From Alteraurantiacibacter buctensis (GTDB lineage: Bacteria; Pseudomonadota; Alphaproteobacteria; Sphingomonadales; Sphingomonadaceae), in the NCBI RefSeq assembly GCF_009827655.1, contig NZ_WTYV01000003.1, positions 124,001-188,000 of the forward strand: a stretch of DNA of 64,000 bases, written 5' to 3'. Below the pieces are notes generated by a model, which ran no database searches, was not told the DNA's origin, and was given only the letters and a program-made list of their open reading frames with translations. Below are positions 25,019 to 34,838 of the stretch, one piece after another. The stretch's first letter is position 1; every line of letters begins with the position of its first letter. A program made the position numbers and the translations under genes.

Positions 25019-28000
25019 ATGCGCCTGTCCCGCTTCTTCATCGACCGGCCGATCTTTGCCGCGGTGATCGCCATCCTGATCACGTTGGCGGGAGCCATCT
25101 CCTACCTGTTCCTGCCGGTTGCCCAGTATCCCGAAGTGGTGCCGCCAACGGTGACGGTAAACGCGGTTTACCCAGGCGCGTCTGCCGAGACGGTGGCCGA
25201 TACCGTGGCCAACCCGATCGAACAGGAGATCAACGGAGTGGACGGGATGCTGTACCTGTCCAGCCAGTCCACCGGTGACGGGCGGGTGACCATCACCGTC
25301 ACCTTCGCGCCGGGCACCGATCTCGATGAAGCGCAGGTGCTGGTGCAGAACCGCGTGGCGATTGCCGAGCCGCGCCTGCCCGAAGAGGTGCAGCGGCTGG
25401 GTGTGGTGACGGCGAAGACTACGCCGGACTTTCTGCTGATCGTCAACATGGTCTCGCCCGATGGCAGCCTGACCCGCGAATACATCTCCAACTATGCCCA
25501 GACCCGCATCAAGGACCGGCTGGCCCGCATCGAGGGCGTGGGCGGGGTGCAGCTGTTCGGCAGCCGCGAGCTGGCCATGCGGGTGTGGATCGATCCCGGC
25601 CGCGCCGCCGCGCTGGGCCTGACGGCGGGCGACATCGTCCAGGCACTGCGCAGCCAGAACGTGCAGGTGGCCGCCGGTACCCTGGGCCAGCAGCCGAGCC
25701 CCGACAGCGCCTTCCAGGTCAACGTGGAGACGCAGGGCCGCTTCACCAGCCCCGAGCAGTTCGCCAACGTGGTGATCCGCACCGATGAAGCTGGCCGCCA
25801 GGTGCGCGTGGGCGATGTGGCGCGGGTTGAAATCGGCGCACAGGACTATGCCACCAGCGCGTACCTGGACGAGATGGACTCGGTGATCATCCCCGTCCTG
25901 CAGGAGCCGGGCTCCAACGCGCTTGCCAGCGCCGAGGCGGTGCAGGCGGCGATGGCGGAAATGTCGGCCGATTTCCCGGCAGGCCTGGAATACCGCATCG
26001 TCTACAATCCCACCGAATTCATCGCCCAGTCGATCGACGAGGTGATCAAGACTCTGATCGAGGCGATCGTGCTGGTGGTGCTGGTGATCGTGGTGTTCCT
26101 GCAGAAGTGGCGCGCCTCGGTGATCCCGGTGCTGGCGATCCCGATTTCGCTGGTGGGCACTTTCGCGGTGCTGGCGATGCTCGGCTATTCGCTCAACAAC
26201 CTGTCGCTGTTCGGGCTGGTGCTGGCGATCGGCATCGTGGTGGACGATGCGATCGTGGTGGTCGAGAACGTGGAGCGCAACCTGGAGGCGGGGATGACCC
26301 CGCTGGAGGCCGCGCGCACCAGCATGGACGAGGTTGGCGCGGCGCTGATCGCCATCGTGCTGGTGCTGTGCGCAGTGTTTGTGCCCACGCTGTTCATCGG
26401 CGGCCTGTCGGGCGCGTTCTACCAGCAGTTCGCGGTGACCATCTCGGCGGCGACGGTGATCTCGCTGGTGGTGTCGCTCACGCTCAGCCCGGCGCTGTCC
26501 GCCCTGCTGCTGAGCAAGCACGAGGCCCCGCACGGCAACGACCCGCGCTGGCGGCAGGTGTTGCACGGCGCTGGCGACCGGTTCAACCGCGCCTTCGATC
26601 GCTTCAGTGACTGGTACGGTCGCTGGACGGCGCGGGCCGTGGCCATGCCGAAGCGGATGATGGCGGTCTATGGCGGCCTGATCGCGGCCACCGCGCTGGC
26701 GCTGTTCGCCACCCCCACCGGCTTCATCCCGCAGCAGGACCAGGGCTATTTTCTGACCGTGATCCAGTTGCCGCCGGGCAGTTCAACGCAGCGCACCGAT
26801 GCGGTGATGAAGCAGGTGGCCGAACGGATGCTGCCGATCCCGGGGATATCGGGCACGGTCATGCTGTCGGGCTTCGACGGCACCAGCGAGACGCAGAGCG
26901 CCAGCTCGGCCGCGGCCTACTGGGTGCTTGATGATTTCGAAGATCGCGCGGCGGCTGGCCAGGATATCGACAGCCTGATGGCCGCCGCCCAGGCTGCCAC
27001 GGCCGATATCAACGAGGCGCGCCTGATGATCGTAAAGCCGCCGGTGATCCGGGGCATTGGCTCGGCCGGCGGCTTCCGCATGATGATCGAGGACCGCAAC
27101 GGTGCCGGCTACAAGGCGATGCAGGACATGGCCTATGCCGTGATTGCCGAGGCCAACCAGCGGCCGGGGCTGGCGGGGGTCTATACCTTCTTCGACACCG
27201 GCACGCCGCGCGTCCACGCCGATATCGACCGCGACAAGGCGCAGATCCTGGGCGTGTCCCCCAGTGCCGTGTTCGAGACGCTGCAGGTCTATCTCGGCAG
27301 CGCCTTCATCAACGATTTCAACCTGCTGGGCCGCACCTATCGCGTGACCGCGCAGGCCGATGCCCCGTTTCGTGATGATGCGGCGGATATTGCCGGGCTC
27401 TACACCCGGTCGAATACCGGGGCGATGGTGCCGCTGGGCTCGCTGGCCACGCTGACCGACACCACCGGCCCCTACCGCGTCACCCGCTACAACCTGGTGC
27501 CGGCCGTGGCGGTGGACGGCGATACCGCACCCGGCTTCTCCACCGGACAGTCGCTGGAGACGATGGAGCAGGTGGCGGCGCAGGTGCTGCCGCGCGGCTG
27601 GGACGTGGAATGGACCGGCATCGCCTACCAGCAGGATACGGCCGGCAACACCGCCGCCATCGTCTTCGCGCTGGCCGTGCTGCTGGTCTTCCTGGTGCTG
27701 GCGGCGCAGTATGAAAGCCTGATCATGCCGCTGGCGATCATCCTGATCGTGCCGATGTGCCTGCTGGCGGCGATGATCGGGGTCAACCTGCGCGGCATGG
27801 ACAACAACGTGCTGACGCAGATCGGCCTGGTGGTGCTGATTGCGCTGGCAGCCAAGAACGCGATCCTGATCGTGGAGTTCGCCCGCCAGGGTGAGCAGCA
27901 CCACGGCCTCACCCCGGTGGAAGCGGCGGTGCAGGCCGCCCGCACCCGCCTGCGCCCGATCCTGATGACCAGCTTTGCCTTCATCCTGGGGTCGGTGCCG

Positions 28001-28210
28001 CTGGTGGTCGCCACCGGGGCAGGCGCGGAACTGCGCCAGGCGCTGGGCACGGCGGTATGCTTCGGGATGCTGGGGGTGACCGGGTTCGGCCTGGTGTTCA
28101 CGCCCACGTTCTACGTCGTCTGCCGCGCGCTGGGTGACCGTCTGGCCGCTTTGCGCGCCTCCTGGTCCCGCCCGGCTGCCGGCTCGCCCGTGGCCACGCC
28201 CGCTGAATGA
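25019..28210 (+). CDS. RND multidrug efflux transporter (HAE1 family, MexF-like)
   Basis: A 1063-residue proton-driven inner-membrane pump. The N-terminus (FFIDRPIFAAVIAILITLAG) is typical of the family, and helix 4 carries the proton-relay aspartates in GLVLAIGIVVDDAIVVVENV. The periplasmic part has two porter domains, and the second membrane half ends with ILMTSFAFILGSVPLVVATG. Full length for HAE1 pumps. ACGGAG lies ten bases before the ATG. It works with the adaptor before it and the outer-membrane factor after it. The substrate is unknown; with a flavonoid-type catabolic cluster nearby, plant phenolics are a reasonable guess. Confidence 0.93.
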   Translation: MRLSRFFIDRPIFAAVIAILITLAGAISYLFLPVAQYPEVVPPTVTVNAVYPGASAETVADTVANPIEQEINGVDGMLYLSSQSTGDGRVTITVTFAPGTDLDEAQVLVQNRVAIAEPRLPEEVQRLGVVTAKTTPDFLLIVNMVSPDGSLTREYISNYAQTRIKDRLARIEGVGGVQLFGSRELAMRVWIDPGRAAALGLTAGDIVQALRSQNVQVAAGTLGQQPSPDSAFQVNVETQGRFTSPEQFANVVIRTDEAGRQVRVGDVARVEIGAQDYATSAYLDEMDSVIIPVLQEPGSNALASAEAVQAAMAEMSADFPAGLEYRIVYNPTEFIAQSIDEVIKTLIEAIVLVVLVIVVFLQKWRASVIPVLAIPISLVGTFAVLAMLGYSLNNLSLFGLVLAIGIVVDDAIVVVENVERNLEAGMTPLEAARTSMDEVGAALIAIVLVLCAVFVPTLFIGGLSGAFYQQFAVTISAATVISLVVSLTLSPALSALLLSKHEAPHGNDPRWRQVLHGAGDRFNRAFDRFSDWYGRWTARAVAMPKRMMAVYGGLIAATALALFATPTGFIPQQDQGYFLTVIQLPPGSSTQRTDAVMKQVAERMLPIPGISGTVMLSGFDGTSETQSASSAAAYWVLDDFEDRAAAGQDIDSLMAAAQAATADINEARLMIVKPPVIRGIGSAGGFRMMIEDRNGAGYKAMQDMAYAVIAEANQRPGLAGVYTFFDTGTPRVHADIDRDKAQILGVSPSAVFETLQVYLGSAFINDFNLLGRTYRVTAQADAPFRDDAADIAGLYTRSNTGAMVPLGSLATLTDTTGPYRVTRYNLVPAVAVDGDTAPGFSTGQSLETMEQVAAQVLPRGWDVEWTGIAYQQDTAGNTAAIVFALAVLLVFLVLAAQYESLIMPLAIILIVPMCLLAAMIGVNLRGMDNNVLTQIGLVVLIALAAKNAILIVEFARQGEQHHGLTPVEAAVQAARTRLRPILMTSFAFILGSVPLVVATGAGAELRQALGTAVCFGMLGVTGFGLVFTPTFYVVCRALGDRLAALRASWSRPAAGSPVATPAE

Positions 28211-28221
28211 TGGAGTTCGCC

Positions 28222-29661
28222 ATGCGTCTTCGCTCTCTTACCCTGACCTTATCCACGCTGGCCCTGGCGGCCTGCGCGGTGGGGCCGGATTACGTCGCTC
28301 CAGTCCCCCCACCCCTGGCGACGACCGGCCCCTTTCTTTCCGTCGAGGCGGGCGTGGTGACGCCCACCCCGCTGCCCGACCAGTGGTGGCGGCTGTACGA
28401 TGATCCCGTGCTCGATGGCCTGGTGGCCGATGCCCTGGCCGCCAACACCGACGTGCGCCAGGCCAGCGCCCGTATACAGCGCGCCCGTGCTGCCTTGCGC
28501 GGGGCGCGGGCCGGGCAGTTGCCGCAGACCGGGCTCGGGGCCGGCACCAGCTATGGCCGCGCGGCTGAAAGCACGCTGCCGCCGGGCGCGGACCGGGAAG
28601 GCTTTGCCTATGATGGCGGCTTGTCGATCAGCTACGAGGCAGACCTGTTCGGCCGGGTGGGCCGGGGGGTAGAAGCGGCGCGGGCGGACGTGGAAGTCGC
28701 CCAGGCCGATGCCGACACGGTGCGCGTGCTCGTGGTGGCAGAGACCACTCGCGCCTATGCCGATGCCGCCGGCGCGGCAGCACAGGTTGCCGTGGCGCAG
28801 GATATCGTGGCGCTGCTGGACCGGTCGATTGCCGTTACCAGCCGCCGCCACGAAGCCGGGGTGGAAAGCGGACTTGGCCTGGCGCAGTTGCAGGCCCTGC
28901 GCGAACAGCGCGCCGCCGCCATCCCCCTGCTGCAGGCCGAGCGGCAGGCGGCGCTCTTCGCCCTGGCAACGCTGACCGGCCGCACGCCTGCCGCACTTCC
29001 GCCGGTTGCGGGGGAGCGCAGCGTGGCGCTGACCATCGCCACGCCATTGCCCGTGGGCGATGGCAGCGCGCTGCTCGCCCGTCGCCCGGATATTCGCGCG
29101 GCGGAGCGTCGCCTGGCAGCCGACACCGCCCGCATCGGGATTGCCACCGCAGACCTATACCCGCGCGTGACGCTGGGCGGGTCGGTAGGCGCGAGTGCTG
29201 CGGGGCTGGGCGACCTGCTGACCGGCGGAGCCCTTCGCTTCCTCCTTGGCCCGCTGGTGGACTGGGCCTTTCCCAACACCGAAGCGGTGCGGGCGCGCAT
29301 CGACGCCGCCGATGCCGAGGCACAGGGCTCGCTGGCGGCGTTCGACGGTGCCGTGCTGATCGCACTGCAGGAAACCGAGACAGCGCTCAGCACCTACGCC
29401 CGCTCGCTCGACAGGCGGCAGCGGCTGCAGGCGGCCGAGGCTGCGGCCACGCGGGCGATGCAGATCAGCCGTGCCCGCCAGCGCGAAGGGACCACCAACG
29501 CGCTCGAGCGGCTGGACGCCGAACGCACCCTGGCGGAGGCCCGGGCCGCACTGGCCGAGCAGGACGCCCTTGTCTCGCGTGCGCAAATCCGGGTCTTCCT
29601 CGCTCTTGGCGGGGGGTGGTCGGCGCAGACTCCCGCTCGTGCCGACGACGTACGGTCATAG
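28222..29661 (+). CDS. Outer-membrane efflux lipoprotein (NodT/OprM type)
   Basis: A 479-residue TolC-like channel of the NodT lipoprotein group. The signal peptide ends in a lipobox (LALAAC), followed by the family start AVGPDYVAP and QWWRLYDDPVLDGLVADALA. The long helical repeats include ARIQRARAALRGARAGQLPQ in the first half and a matching region after residue 330. ATG at 28222 has GGAG upstream; an ATG at 28207 overlaps the pump stop but is less well placed. It completes the tripartite pump. Confidence 0.9.
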   Translation: MRLRSLTLTLSTLALAACAVGPDYVAPVPPPLATTGPFLSVEAGVVTPTPLPDQWWRLYDDPVLDGLVADALAANTDVRQASARIQRARAALRGARAGQLPQTGLGAGTSYGRAAESTLPPGADREGFAYDGGLSISYEADLFGRVGRGVEAARADVEVAQADADTVRVLVVAETTRAYADAAGAAAQVAVAQDIVALLDRSIAVTSRRHEAGVESGLGLAQLQALREQRAAAIPLLQAERQAALFALATLTGRTPAALPPVAGERSVALTIATPLPVGDGSALLARRPDIRAAERRLAADTARIGIATADLYPRVTLGGSVGASAAGLGDLLTGGALRFLLGPLVDWAFPNTEAVRARIDAADAEAQGSLAAFDGAVLIALQETETALSTYARSLDRRQRLQAAEAAATRAMQISRARQREGTTNALERLDAERTLAEARAALAEQDALVSRAQIRVFLALGGGWSAQTPARADDVRS

Positions 29662-30049
29662 TGACAGCCGGGCCGGATTACCGGACCCGGGCGATCCGCA
29701 AATTGGGGCGGTCCGGCAAGATGGTGGAGTGGCCCTGCTGGCACGGCGGTAGGGCTCAGCGGCCCACGTGGATCGACACGATCCGGCCGTCGGCTCGGAG
29801 CCCGGGTAGTCGGCATCGTCGAAACTGGTCCAGTCGAACGGCGTGATTTCCGGCGGATCGAATTCGGGCGGCACCCACTCGGGCGGATTCACTGGGGCGC
29901 CGCCCATTCGGGCGGATCGAAGGTGACGGGCTCGATAGGCGGGGGGCCGCGCTTCGCTTGCGCGGGTATGGCCGCACGGCTAGACCGCAGGGCGACGATG
30001 ATCGTCACCCCGGCAACGGGCGCAGGCTGCTGGGGAGGAGCACCTGGAC
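29662..30049. repeat. Intergenic region with short TCGGGCGG repeats
   Basis: About 390 bases between the efflux operon and the LuxR-type gene. Several TCGGGCGG copies recur between 29855 and 29925; on the minus strand they read as Pro-Pro-Glu motifs (PPEW, PPEF, PPEI) in a short open frame, 29656-29907. That frame has no ribosome-binding site and the motif continues in another frame upstream, so I do not call a gene. The region must also hold the promoter of the next gene. Confidence 0.4.
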
Positions 30050-31144
30050 ATGGACGACAACGCGCTGATTGCCTCGCTCTACGGCGCAACGACCGACCCC
30101 GCGCGGTGGACGGCCACGCTCGATGCCATCAAGCAGCGGCTGGGCCTGGCCAGCGTGGTGGTGCAGCGGCTGGGCACGCAGGAAAACCTGCTGCTTCCGC
30201 TGGTCAATTTCCGCGATTCCTGGTCCAGCGCCCACGCGGCAGAGCACGATGCCTGGGCCAATTCCCCCGCCAGCCCGCGCTTTCGCAGCGATACCCAGCA
30301 GACGGTGGAACTGGAGATCGACAGCGACCAGCGCAGCGAGGCCTTCACTCCGGAGGACCGGCAGGAACTGCAGGAAGGCCTGGCCGGGTGCGGCCTGGGA
30401 TCGGGCTTCTGGATCGGCTACCGACTGGAGCCGGGCGACTTCATAACCCTGATCTGCCACCGTCCGCGCGGCGAATGGCATGACATTACCCCGCGCGAGC
30501 AGCGCTTCCTGGACACGCTGACCCCGCATTTCGGGCAGATCTCGCGGCAGATCGCCAGCCTGTCGGAAGCGCGCGCGCGGTTTGCCCTGGCGGAACAGAT
30601 CATGCAGTCCGCCACCCTGCCGATCCTGGCCTGCGACGATGGCCTGCGGGTGCACTGGCTGAACGGCGCGGCGGAGCGGTTGCTGCAGGCGCTGCCGCAG
30701 GTGCGGCTGGCGGGCAACGCGCTGCAGTTCCGCCAGCCGCAGGCCGCTGCTGCCGTGCGCGACCTTGTGCGCGGATCGGCAGGCGGCACCTGCCTGGTGG
30801 CGGGAGACCTGCCGCTGGACGGGGTGCTGCTGCGCTACCTGCAGCGCGCCAGCCCCGGACCCGACACCTGGCAGCGGGACCTGACGCTGCTGGCGCTCAC
30901 CTCGCCGCGCATGCCGCCGCAGGTGGACGCGGCTGCGATCGAGCGGTTCTTCGGCCTGACGCCCGCCGAGGCGCTGCTGACCGCTGCGCTGGTGCAGGGG
31001 CTGACGGTGAAGGAGTATGCCGCCGGTCGCGGCATTGCCGAAGGGACCGCGCGGATGCAGTTAAAAAGTGCCCTCGCCAAGGCCGGGGTGGGCCGGCAGA
31101 CCGATCTGGTGCGCCACGTGTGCACTGCGCTGGCGCGGCTGTAA
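30050..31144 (+). CDS. LuxR-type transcriptional regulator with N-terminal sensor region
   Basis: A 364-residue regulator with a C-terminal LuxR/GerE helix-turn-helix (LTPAEALLTAALVQGLTVKE, then YAAGRGIAEGTARMQLKSALAKAG) and a long N-terminal region without an obvious family, possibly PAS-like in its second part (ILACDDGLRVHWLNGAAERL). There is no receiver domain. GGAGGAG lies about ten bases before the ATG. In sphingomonads such regulators often neighbour TonB receptor genes; here a serine hydrolase and a receptor follow in the same direction, so local control is plausible. Confidence 0.8.
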   Translation: MDDNALIASLYGATTDPARWTATLDAIKQRLGLASVVVQRLGTQENLLLPLVNFRDSWSSAHAAEHDAWANSPASPRFRSDTQQTVELEIDSDQRSEAFTPEDRQELQEGLAGCGLGSGFWIGYRLEPGDFITLICHRPRGEWHDITPREQRFLDTLTPHFGQISRQIASLSEARARFALAEQIMQSATLPILACDDGLRVHWLNGAAERLLQALPQVRLAGNALQFRQPQAAAAVRDLVRGSAGGTCLVAGDLPLDGVLLRYLQRASPGPDTWQRDLTLLALTSPRMPPQVDAAAIERFFGLTPAEALLTAALVQGLTVKEYAAGRGIAEGTARMQLKSALAKAGVGRQTDLVRHVCTALARL

Positions 31145-31251
31145 CCGCACCGCAGCACCTGTCACAATTCGGCCCCGCATATCCCATTTGGTACTGATCG
31201 CGAGTTTCGCGCCCCGGTAATCCGGCCTCCAAACATGGAGGAGGATTACCG

Positions 31252-32502
31252 ATGACCCGTTTCAGAACCGGCCGTATCAGAACCGGGCTGGCCAGCCTGT
31301 GCGCGCTGGCCGCTGCGGTTTCCGGAACTGCCGCGTTTGGCCAGCCCGTGCTGCCTGAGGTGCTGCAGGGTGGCGCGGCGGCCAGCGAAGTGCCGGTGAC
31401 GGTGCAGAACCTGCGCTGGCTGATGCTGGACCAGCCGTTCAGCAGCCTGGCGTTTCGCAGCATGGACCGGCTGTTCACCACCCGCACCGTGCCACATGCC
31501 GGCCAGCCCTGGGTGCTGCCGCAGGCCAGCCACGCGCTGGATTTCAGCTATGACTTCGGCGGGCGCACCTGGTCGGCGCAGGAGGGGATCGAGCGGACCT
31601 ATACCAACGCCATCATGGTGCTGAAGGACGGGCGCGTGGTCTATGAGGCGTACCGCAACAACAGCACCCCGGCGGACCGGTTCATGGGCTGGTCGGCCAC
31701 CAAGTCGCTGGTCTCGATCATGGTCGGCGTGGCGGCTGAGCAGGGGTTGATCGCCTCGCTGGACGATCCCGTTGACCGCTACCTGCCCGAACTGGCCGAA
31801 GGCGGCTATCGCGGGGTGACGGTGCGGCAGGTGCTGCAGATGCGATCGGGCGTGGCTTACGAGGAGCGTTACGACTTCGCCAATCCCGGCGCGGCGGCCA
31901 GCAACCACATCGGTGCGCTGGTGCAGAACCGGGTGCGTTTCGTGGATGCCGCGCGGACCATCGAGCGCAAGGCTGAGCCGGGCGCGCTGTTCGAATACAA
32001 GACGCTGGATACTGCCGTGCTGGGCCTGCTGCTCGAACGGGTAAGCGGGATGCCGCTGGCCGCCTACATGGCGCGCAACCTGTGGGAGCCGCTGGGGGCC
32101 GAGGCGGACGGCTTCTTCATCATGGACGGCGCGCCCGGTGTGGGCCGCGAGTTCAGCGGCGCGGGCTATAACGCCACGCTGCGCGATTTTGCCCGCGTGG
32201 GTCAGATGATGCTGGACGGCGGCGTGGCCAACGGCCGGCGCATCGTTTCGGCGGACTGGGTGGCCCAGTCCACCCGGCCTACCGAGCGCGTGCCCGAGCC
32301 GGGCCTTGGCTATGGCATGCAGTGGTGGACCATGGGCGATACCGCCTATTCCGCCATCGGCCTGCAGGGACAGTACATCTTCGTCGATCCGGCCACTCGC
32401 ACCGTGGTGGTCAAGCTCAGCTATTTCCCGCCGCTGGGCGATGAGGCGGACAACGAGACGCAGGCTTTCCTGCGCGCCGCATCGGCCTGGCAGCCGCGCT
32501 GA
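31252..32502 (+). CDS. Serine hydrolase, class C beta-lactamase/esterase family
   Basis: A 416-residue secreted protein of the beta-lactamase (Pfam) superfamily. After a signal peptide (IRTGLASLCALAAAVSGTAA, cleaved near AFG-QP) come the nucleophile motif SATKS in GWSATKSLVSIMVG and the second motif Tyr in EYKTLDTAVLG. A C-terminal GLQGQY stretch stands where the KTG motif would be. Many relatives are esterases or peptidases acting on small esters rather than beta-lactam resistance enzymes. AGGAGG precedes the ATG. It lies 42 bases before a TonB receptor and may process what the receptor imports. Confidence 0.83.
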   Translation: MTRFRTGRIRTGLASLCALAAAVSGTAAFGQPVLPEVLQGGAAASEVPVTVQNLRWLMLDQPFSSLAFRSMDRLFTTRTVPHAGQPWVLPQASHALDFSYDFGGRTWSAQEGIERTYTNAIMVLKDGRVVYEAYRNNSTPADRFMGWSATKSLVSIMVGVAAEQGLIASLDDPVDRYLPELAEGGYRGVTVRQVLQMRSGVAYEERYDFANPGAAASNHIGALVQNRVRFVDAARTIERKAEPGALFEYKTLDTAVLGLLLERVSGMPLAAYMARNLWEPLGAEADGFFIMDGAPGVGREFSGAGYNATLRDFARVGQMMLDGGVANGRRIVSADWVAQSTRPTERVPEPGLGYGMQWWTMGDTAYSAIGLQGQYIFVDPATRTVVVKLSYFPPLGDEADNETQAFLRAASAWQPR

Positions 32503-32544
32503 CAGTCACGACAAAACCATAATATATCAGAGGGGAAGACCATC

Positions 32545-34767
32545 ATGAGCATCACCCGCTATCTTGCCGCTGCCAGTGTGCTGGCGCTGGCCCTGCCGCA
32601 GGCCGCCGCGGCGCAGGATGAGGCTGCCACCAGTGCCGACACCGCAGGGCTGGGCGATATCATCGTCACCGCCCAGCGGCGCGAGGAGAACCTGCAGAAC
32701 GTGGCCGTGGCCGCCACCGCGCTTGATGGGGAGGCGCTGGCCGACCGCGGGGTGATCAACACGCTGGGGCTGGAAACCATCGCCCCGGCCGTCTCGATCA
32801 CCGATGCCGGGATTACCCAGGCGGTCAACATCCGCGGCATCGGCCTAGCCGCCGGGTCGCCCAACGTGACTGCGGGCGTTGCCACCTATGTCGACGGGCT
32901 GTTCCAGCCACCGATCGTGCAATCCAACAGCTTCTTCGACCTGGCCGGCGTGGAAGTGTTCCGCGGGCCGCAGGGCACCTTCGTGGGCAGCAATTCCACC
33001 GGCGGGGCGATCTTCCTCAATTCGCAGAAGCCGGAATTCGGCGCGGTAGAGGGGTATGCCCAGGCCGAGGCGGGCAGTTACGACCTGTTCGCCGTGGAAG
33101 GCGCGGTTACCGTGCCGCTGGGCGAAGACCTGGCCTTCCGCGCCGCCGGCCTGCACCGCCAGCGCGACAGCTATTACACCGATGTCGGCCCCTTCGCCAA
33201 CGAGGCCGGGCGGCTGGACGAGACGGCGGGCCGCTTCACCCTGCGCTGGCAGCCGGGTGCGTTCGAGGCGCTGGCCCGCGTGCAGATCAACGACCGGCAA
33301 ACCGGCGGCTATGCCTACCGCCCCATCGCGGGCACCCAGTTCGGCACCTATCGCACGGGCGACATCTACACGCTCAGCTTCGACACCCCCACCGCGCGGC
33401 GCGAGCGGGCGGTGCAGGCCAGCCTGGAACTGCGCCAGGAGTTGGGCGACGGCACCGTGCTGCGCTCGCTCAGCGGCTTCCAGCACAAGCGGATCAACGC
33501 GCTCAACGACGACGATGCCTCGCAGGCCCCGTTCCTGATCCCCGATCCCAACGGCCCCCCTACCATCGTCGGCGGCGAGGTCAGCTCGGACTATTTCGCG
33601 GGCGAGAAGCAGTACAGCCAGGAAATCAACGTGATCTCCCCCACCGATGGGGACCTGAGCTGGGTGGTCGGCGGATATTTCCAGCGCAACCTGATCACCG
33701 TGCGCATCTTCCAGGACCAGGCGGGCTTTCCCACCGACATCTTCCCGGACAACAAGCGCACCACGCTGGGCCTGTTCGGCCAGGTCAACTACCAGCTTGA
33801 TCCTGACCTGGAATTGCAGGTGGGCACGCGCTGGTCATCGTACGAAGCCAGCGGCACGGGCGAGGTGCTGATCGGGCGCGGCATTCCAGGCTTCCCGCCC
33901 GATGGCCTGCCGGTGGCAGACCTGTCCGGCCGCCACAAGGACGACATGGTGACCGGCAAGGTGGCGCTGAACTGGACGGTGGACGATGGCCACCTGCTCT
34001 ATGCCTTCGCCTCGCGCGGCTACAAGCCGGGCGGCTTCAACTCCGCCACTTCGCGCTTCGCGCCGGAAACGGTGTGGAACTACGAAGTGGGGCTGAAGAG
34101 CGAGCTGTTCGACCGCCACATCCGCACGCAGGTCGATGCCTTCTATTACGATTACAACGATTTCCAGTTCGAGATCCTGGAGCCGTCCACCGGCTTCAGC
34201 GGGGTGGAGAACGTGGCCGGCGGCACCATCAAGGGGCTGGAGGCGCAGGTGCAGGGCCGCTTCGGCGGGCTGATGCTGGATGGCAGCGTGGCCTATGTGA
34301 AGTCGAACATCGACGGGCTGACCTTCGTCAACACCCGGCTGGTGCCCAGCGGCACCACCGTGCCGCAGTGCCCGGCGGGCGTGCCTGCCGACCCGCTGGT
34401 ATGCTTCGACTATACCCCGGCCATCGTCACCACCCAGGGCGGGCGAAGCCTCTATTCGCCCAAGTGGACCTATAACGCCAGTGTAGCCTACGAGATCGAA
34501 CTGGGGGGCGACATGTACCTGACCCCGCGGGTCAACTACTCGCACGTAGGCGATCGTTTCACCTACCTGGCCTATGATCCGGTGACCGACCTGATCGAGG
34601 GCTATGACCTGGTCTCCGCCAGCCTGACGCTGGCGATGGATCCAGTCACGGTGGAAGCCTATGGCACCAACCTGACGCGCGAACGCTACGTCTCGGGCCA
34701 GTTCGGGCTCAACGAATTCTATGGTGCCCCGCGCGAGTTCGGCGTGCGCGTCTCTGCCAGATACTGA
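32545..34767 (+). CDS. TonB-dependent receptor
   Basis: A 740-residue outer-membrane receptor with signal peptide (YLAAASVLALALPQAAAAQ), TonB box (DIIVTAQRREENLQNVAVAA), plug domain (VEVFRGPQGTFVGSNSTGGA) and a barrel ending in EFGVRVSARY. It belongs to the large sphingomonad group of receptors of the iron-complex or aromatic/plant-compound type. The substrate cannot be read from sequence. It is likely co-transcribed with the serine hydrolase and closed by the strong terminator at 34779. Confidence 0.92.
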   Translation: MSITRYLAAASVLALALPQAAAAQDEAATSADTAGLGDIIVTAQRREENLQNVAVAATALDGEALADRGVINTLGLETIAPAVSITDAGITQAVNIRGIGLAAGSPNVTAGVATYVDGLFQPPIVQSNSFFDLAGVEVFRGPQGTFVGSNSTGGAIFLNSQKPEFGAVEGYAQAEAGSYDLFAVEGAVTVPLGEDLAFRAAGLHRQRDSYYTDVGPFANEAGRLDETAGRFTLRWQPGAFEALARVQINDRQTGGYAYRPIAGTQFGTYRTGDIYTLSFDTPTARRERAVQASLELRQELGDGTVLRSLSGFQHKRINALNDDDASQAPFLIPDPNGPPTIVGGEVSSDYFAGEKQYSQEINVISPTDGDLSWVVGGYFQRNLITVRIFQDQAGFPTDIFPDNKRTTLGLFGQVNYQLDPDLELQVGTRWSSYEASGTGEVLIGRGIPGFPPDGLPVADLSGRHKDDMVTGKVALNWTVDDGHLLYAFASRGYKPGGFNSATSRFAPETVWNYEVGLKSELFDRHIRTQVDAFYYDYNDFQFEILEPSTGFSGVENVAGGTIKGLEAQVQGRFGGLMLDGSVAYVKSNIDGLTFVNTRLVPSGTTVPQCPAGVPADPLVCFDYTPAIVTTQGGRSLYSPKWTYNASVAYEIELGGDMYLTPRVNYSHVGDRFTYLAYDPVTDLIEGYDLVSASLTLAMDPVTVEAYGTNLTRERYVSGQFGLNEFYGAPREFGVRVSARY

Positions 34768-34778
34768 GCGCAGCCGCC

Positions 34779-34824
34779 AAGGGAAAGGCCGGTGGCGACC
34801 GCGTGTCGCCACCGGCCTTTCCTT
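34779..34824. terminator. Strong bidirectional terminator
   Basis: An 18-bp perfect stem (left arm GGAAAGGCCGGTGGCGAC at 34782-34799, loop of five, right arm 34805-34822) lies between the converging TonB receptor and hemerythrin genes. It carries A-rich and T-containing flanks on both sides (AAGGGAAA and TTTCCTT). Confidence 0.88.
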
Positions 34825-34838
34825 GCGGGTAACCGCGA

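Noticed and set aside
25004-26566. Long open frame (520 codons) opposite the RND pump gene
   Set aside because: His/Arg/Gln-rich composition typical of antisense reading of high-GC genes; no motifs and no ribosome-binding site. The plus-strand pump is complete and well matched.
29656-29907. Possible small Pro-Pro-Glu repeat protein on the minus strand
   Set aside because: No ribosome-binding site, motif split between two frames, and it reads into the end of the efflux channel gene. Kept only as a repeat region.
31252-32502. Antibiotic resistance beta-lactamase
   Set aside because: The serine motif fits the superfamily, but the KTG box is not evident and the context is a TonB receptor, so an esterase or peptidase is more likely.
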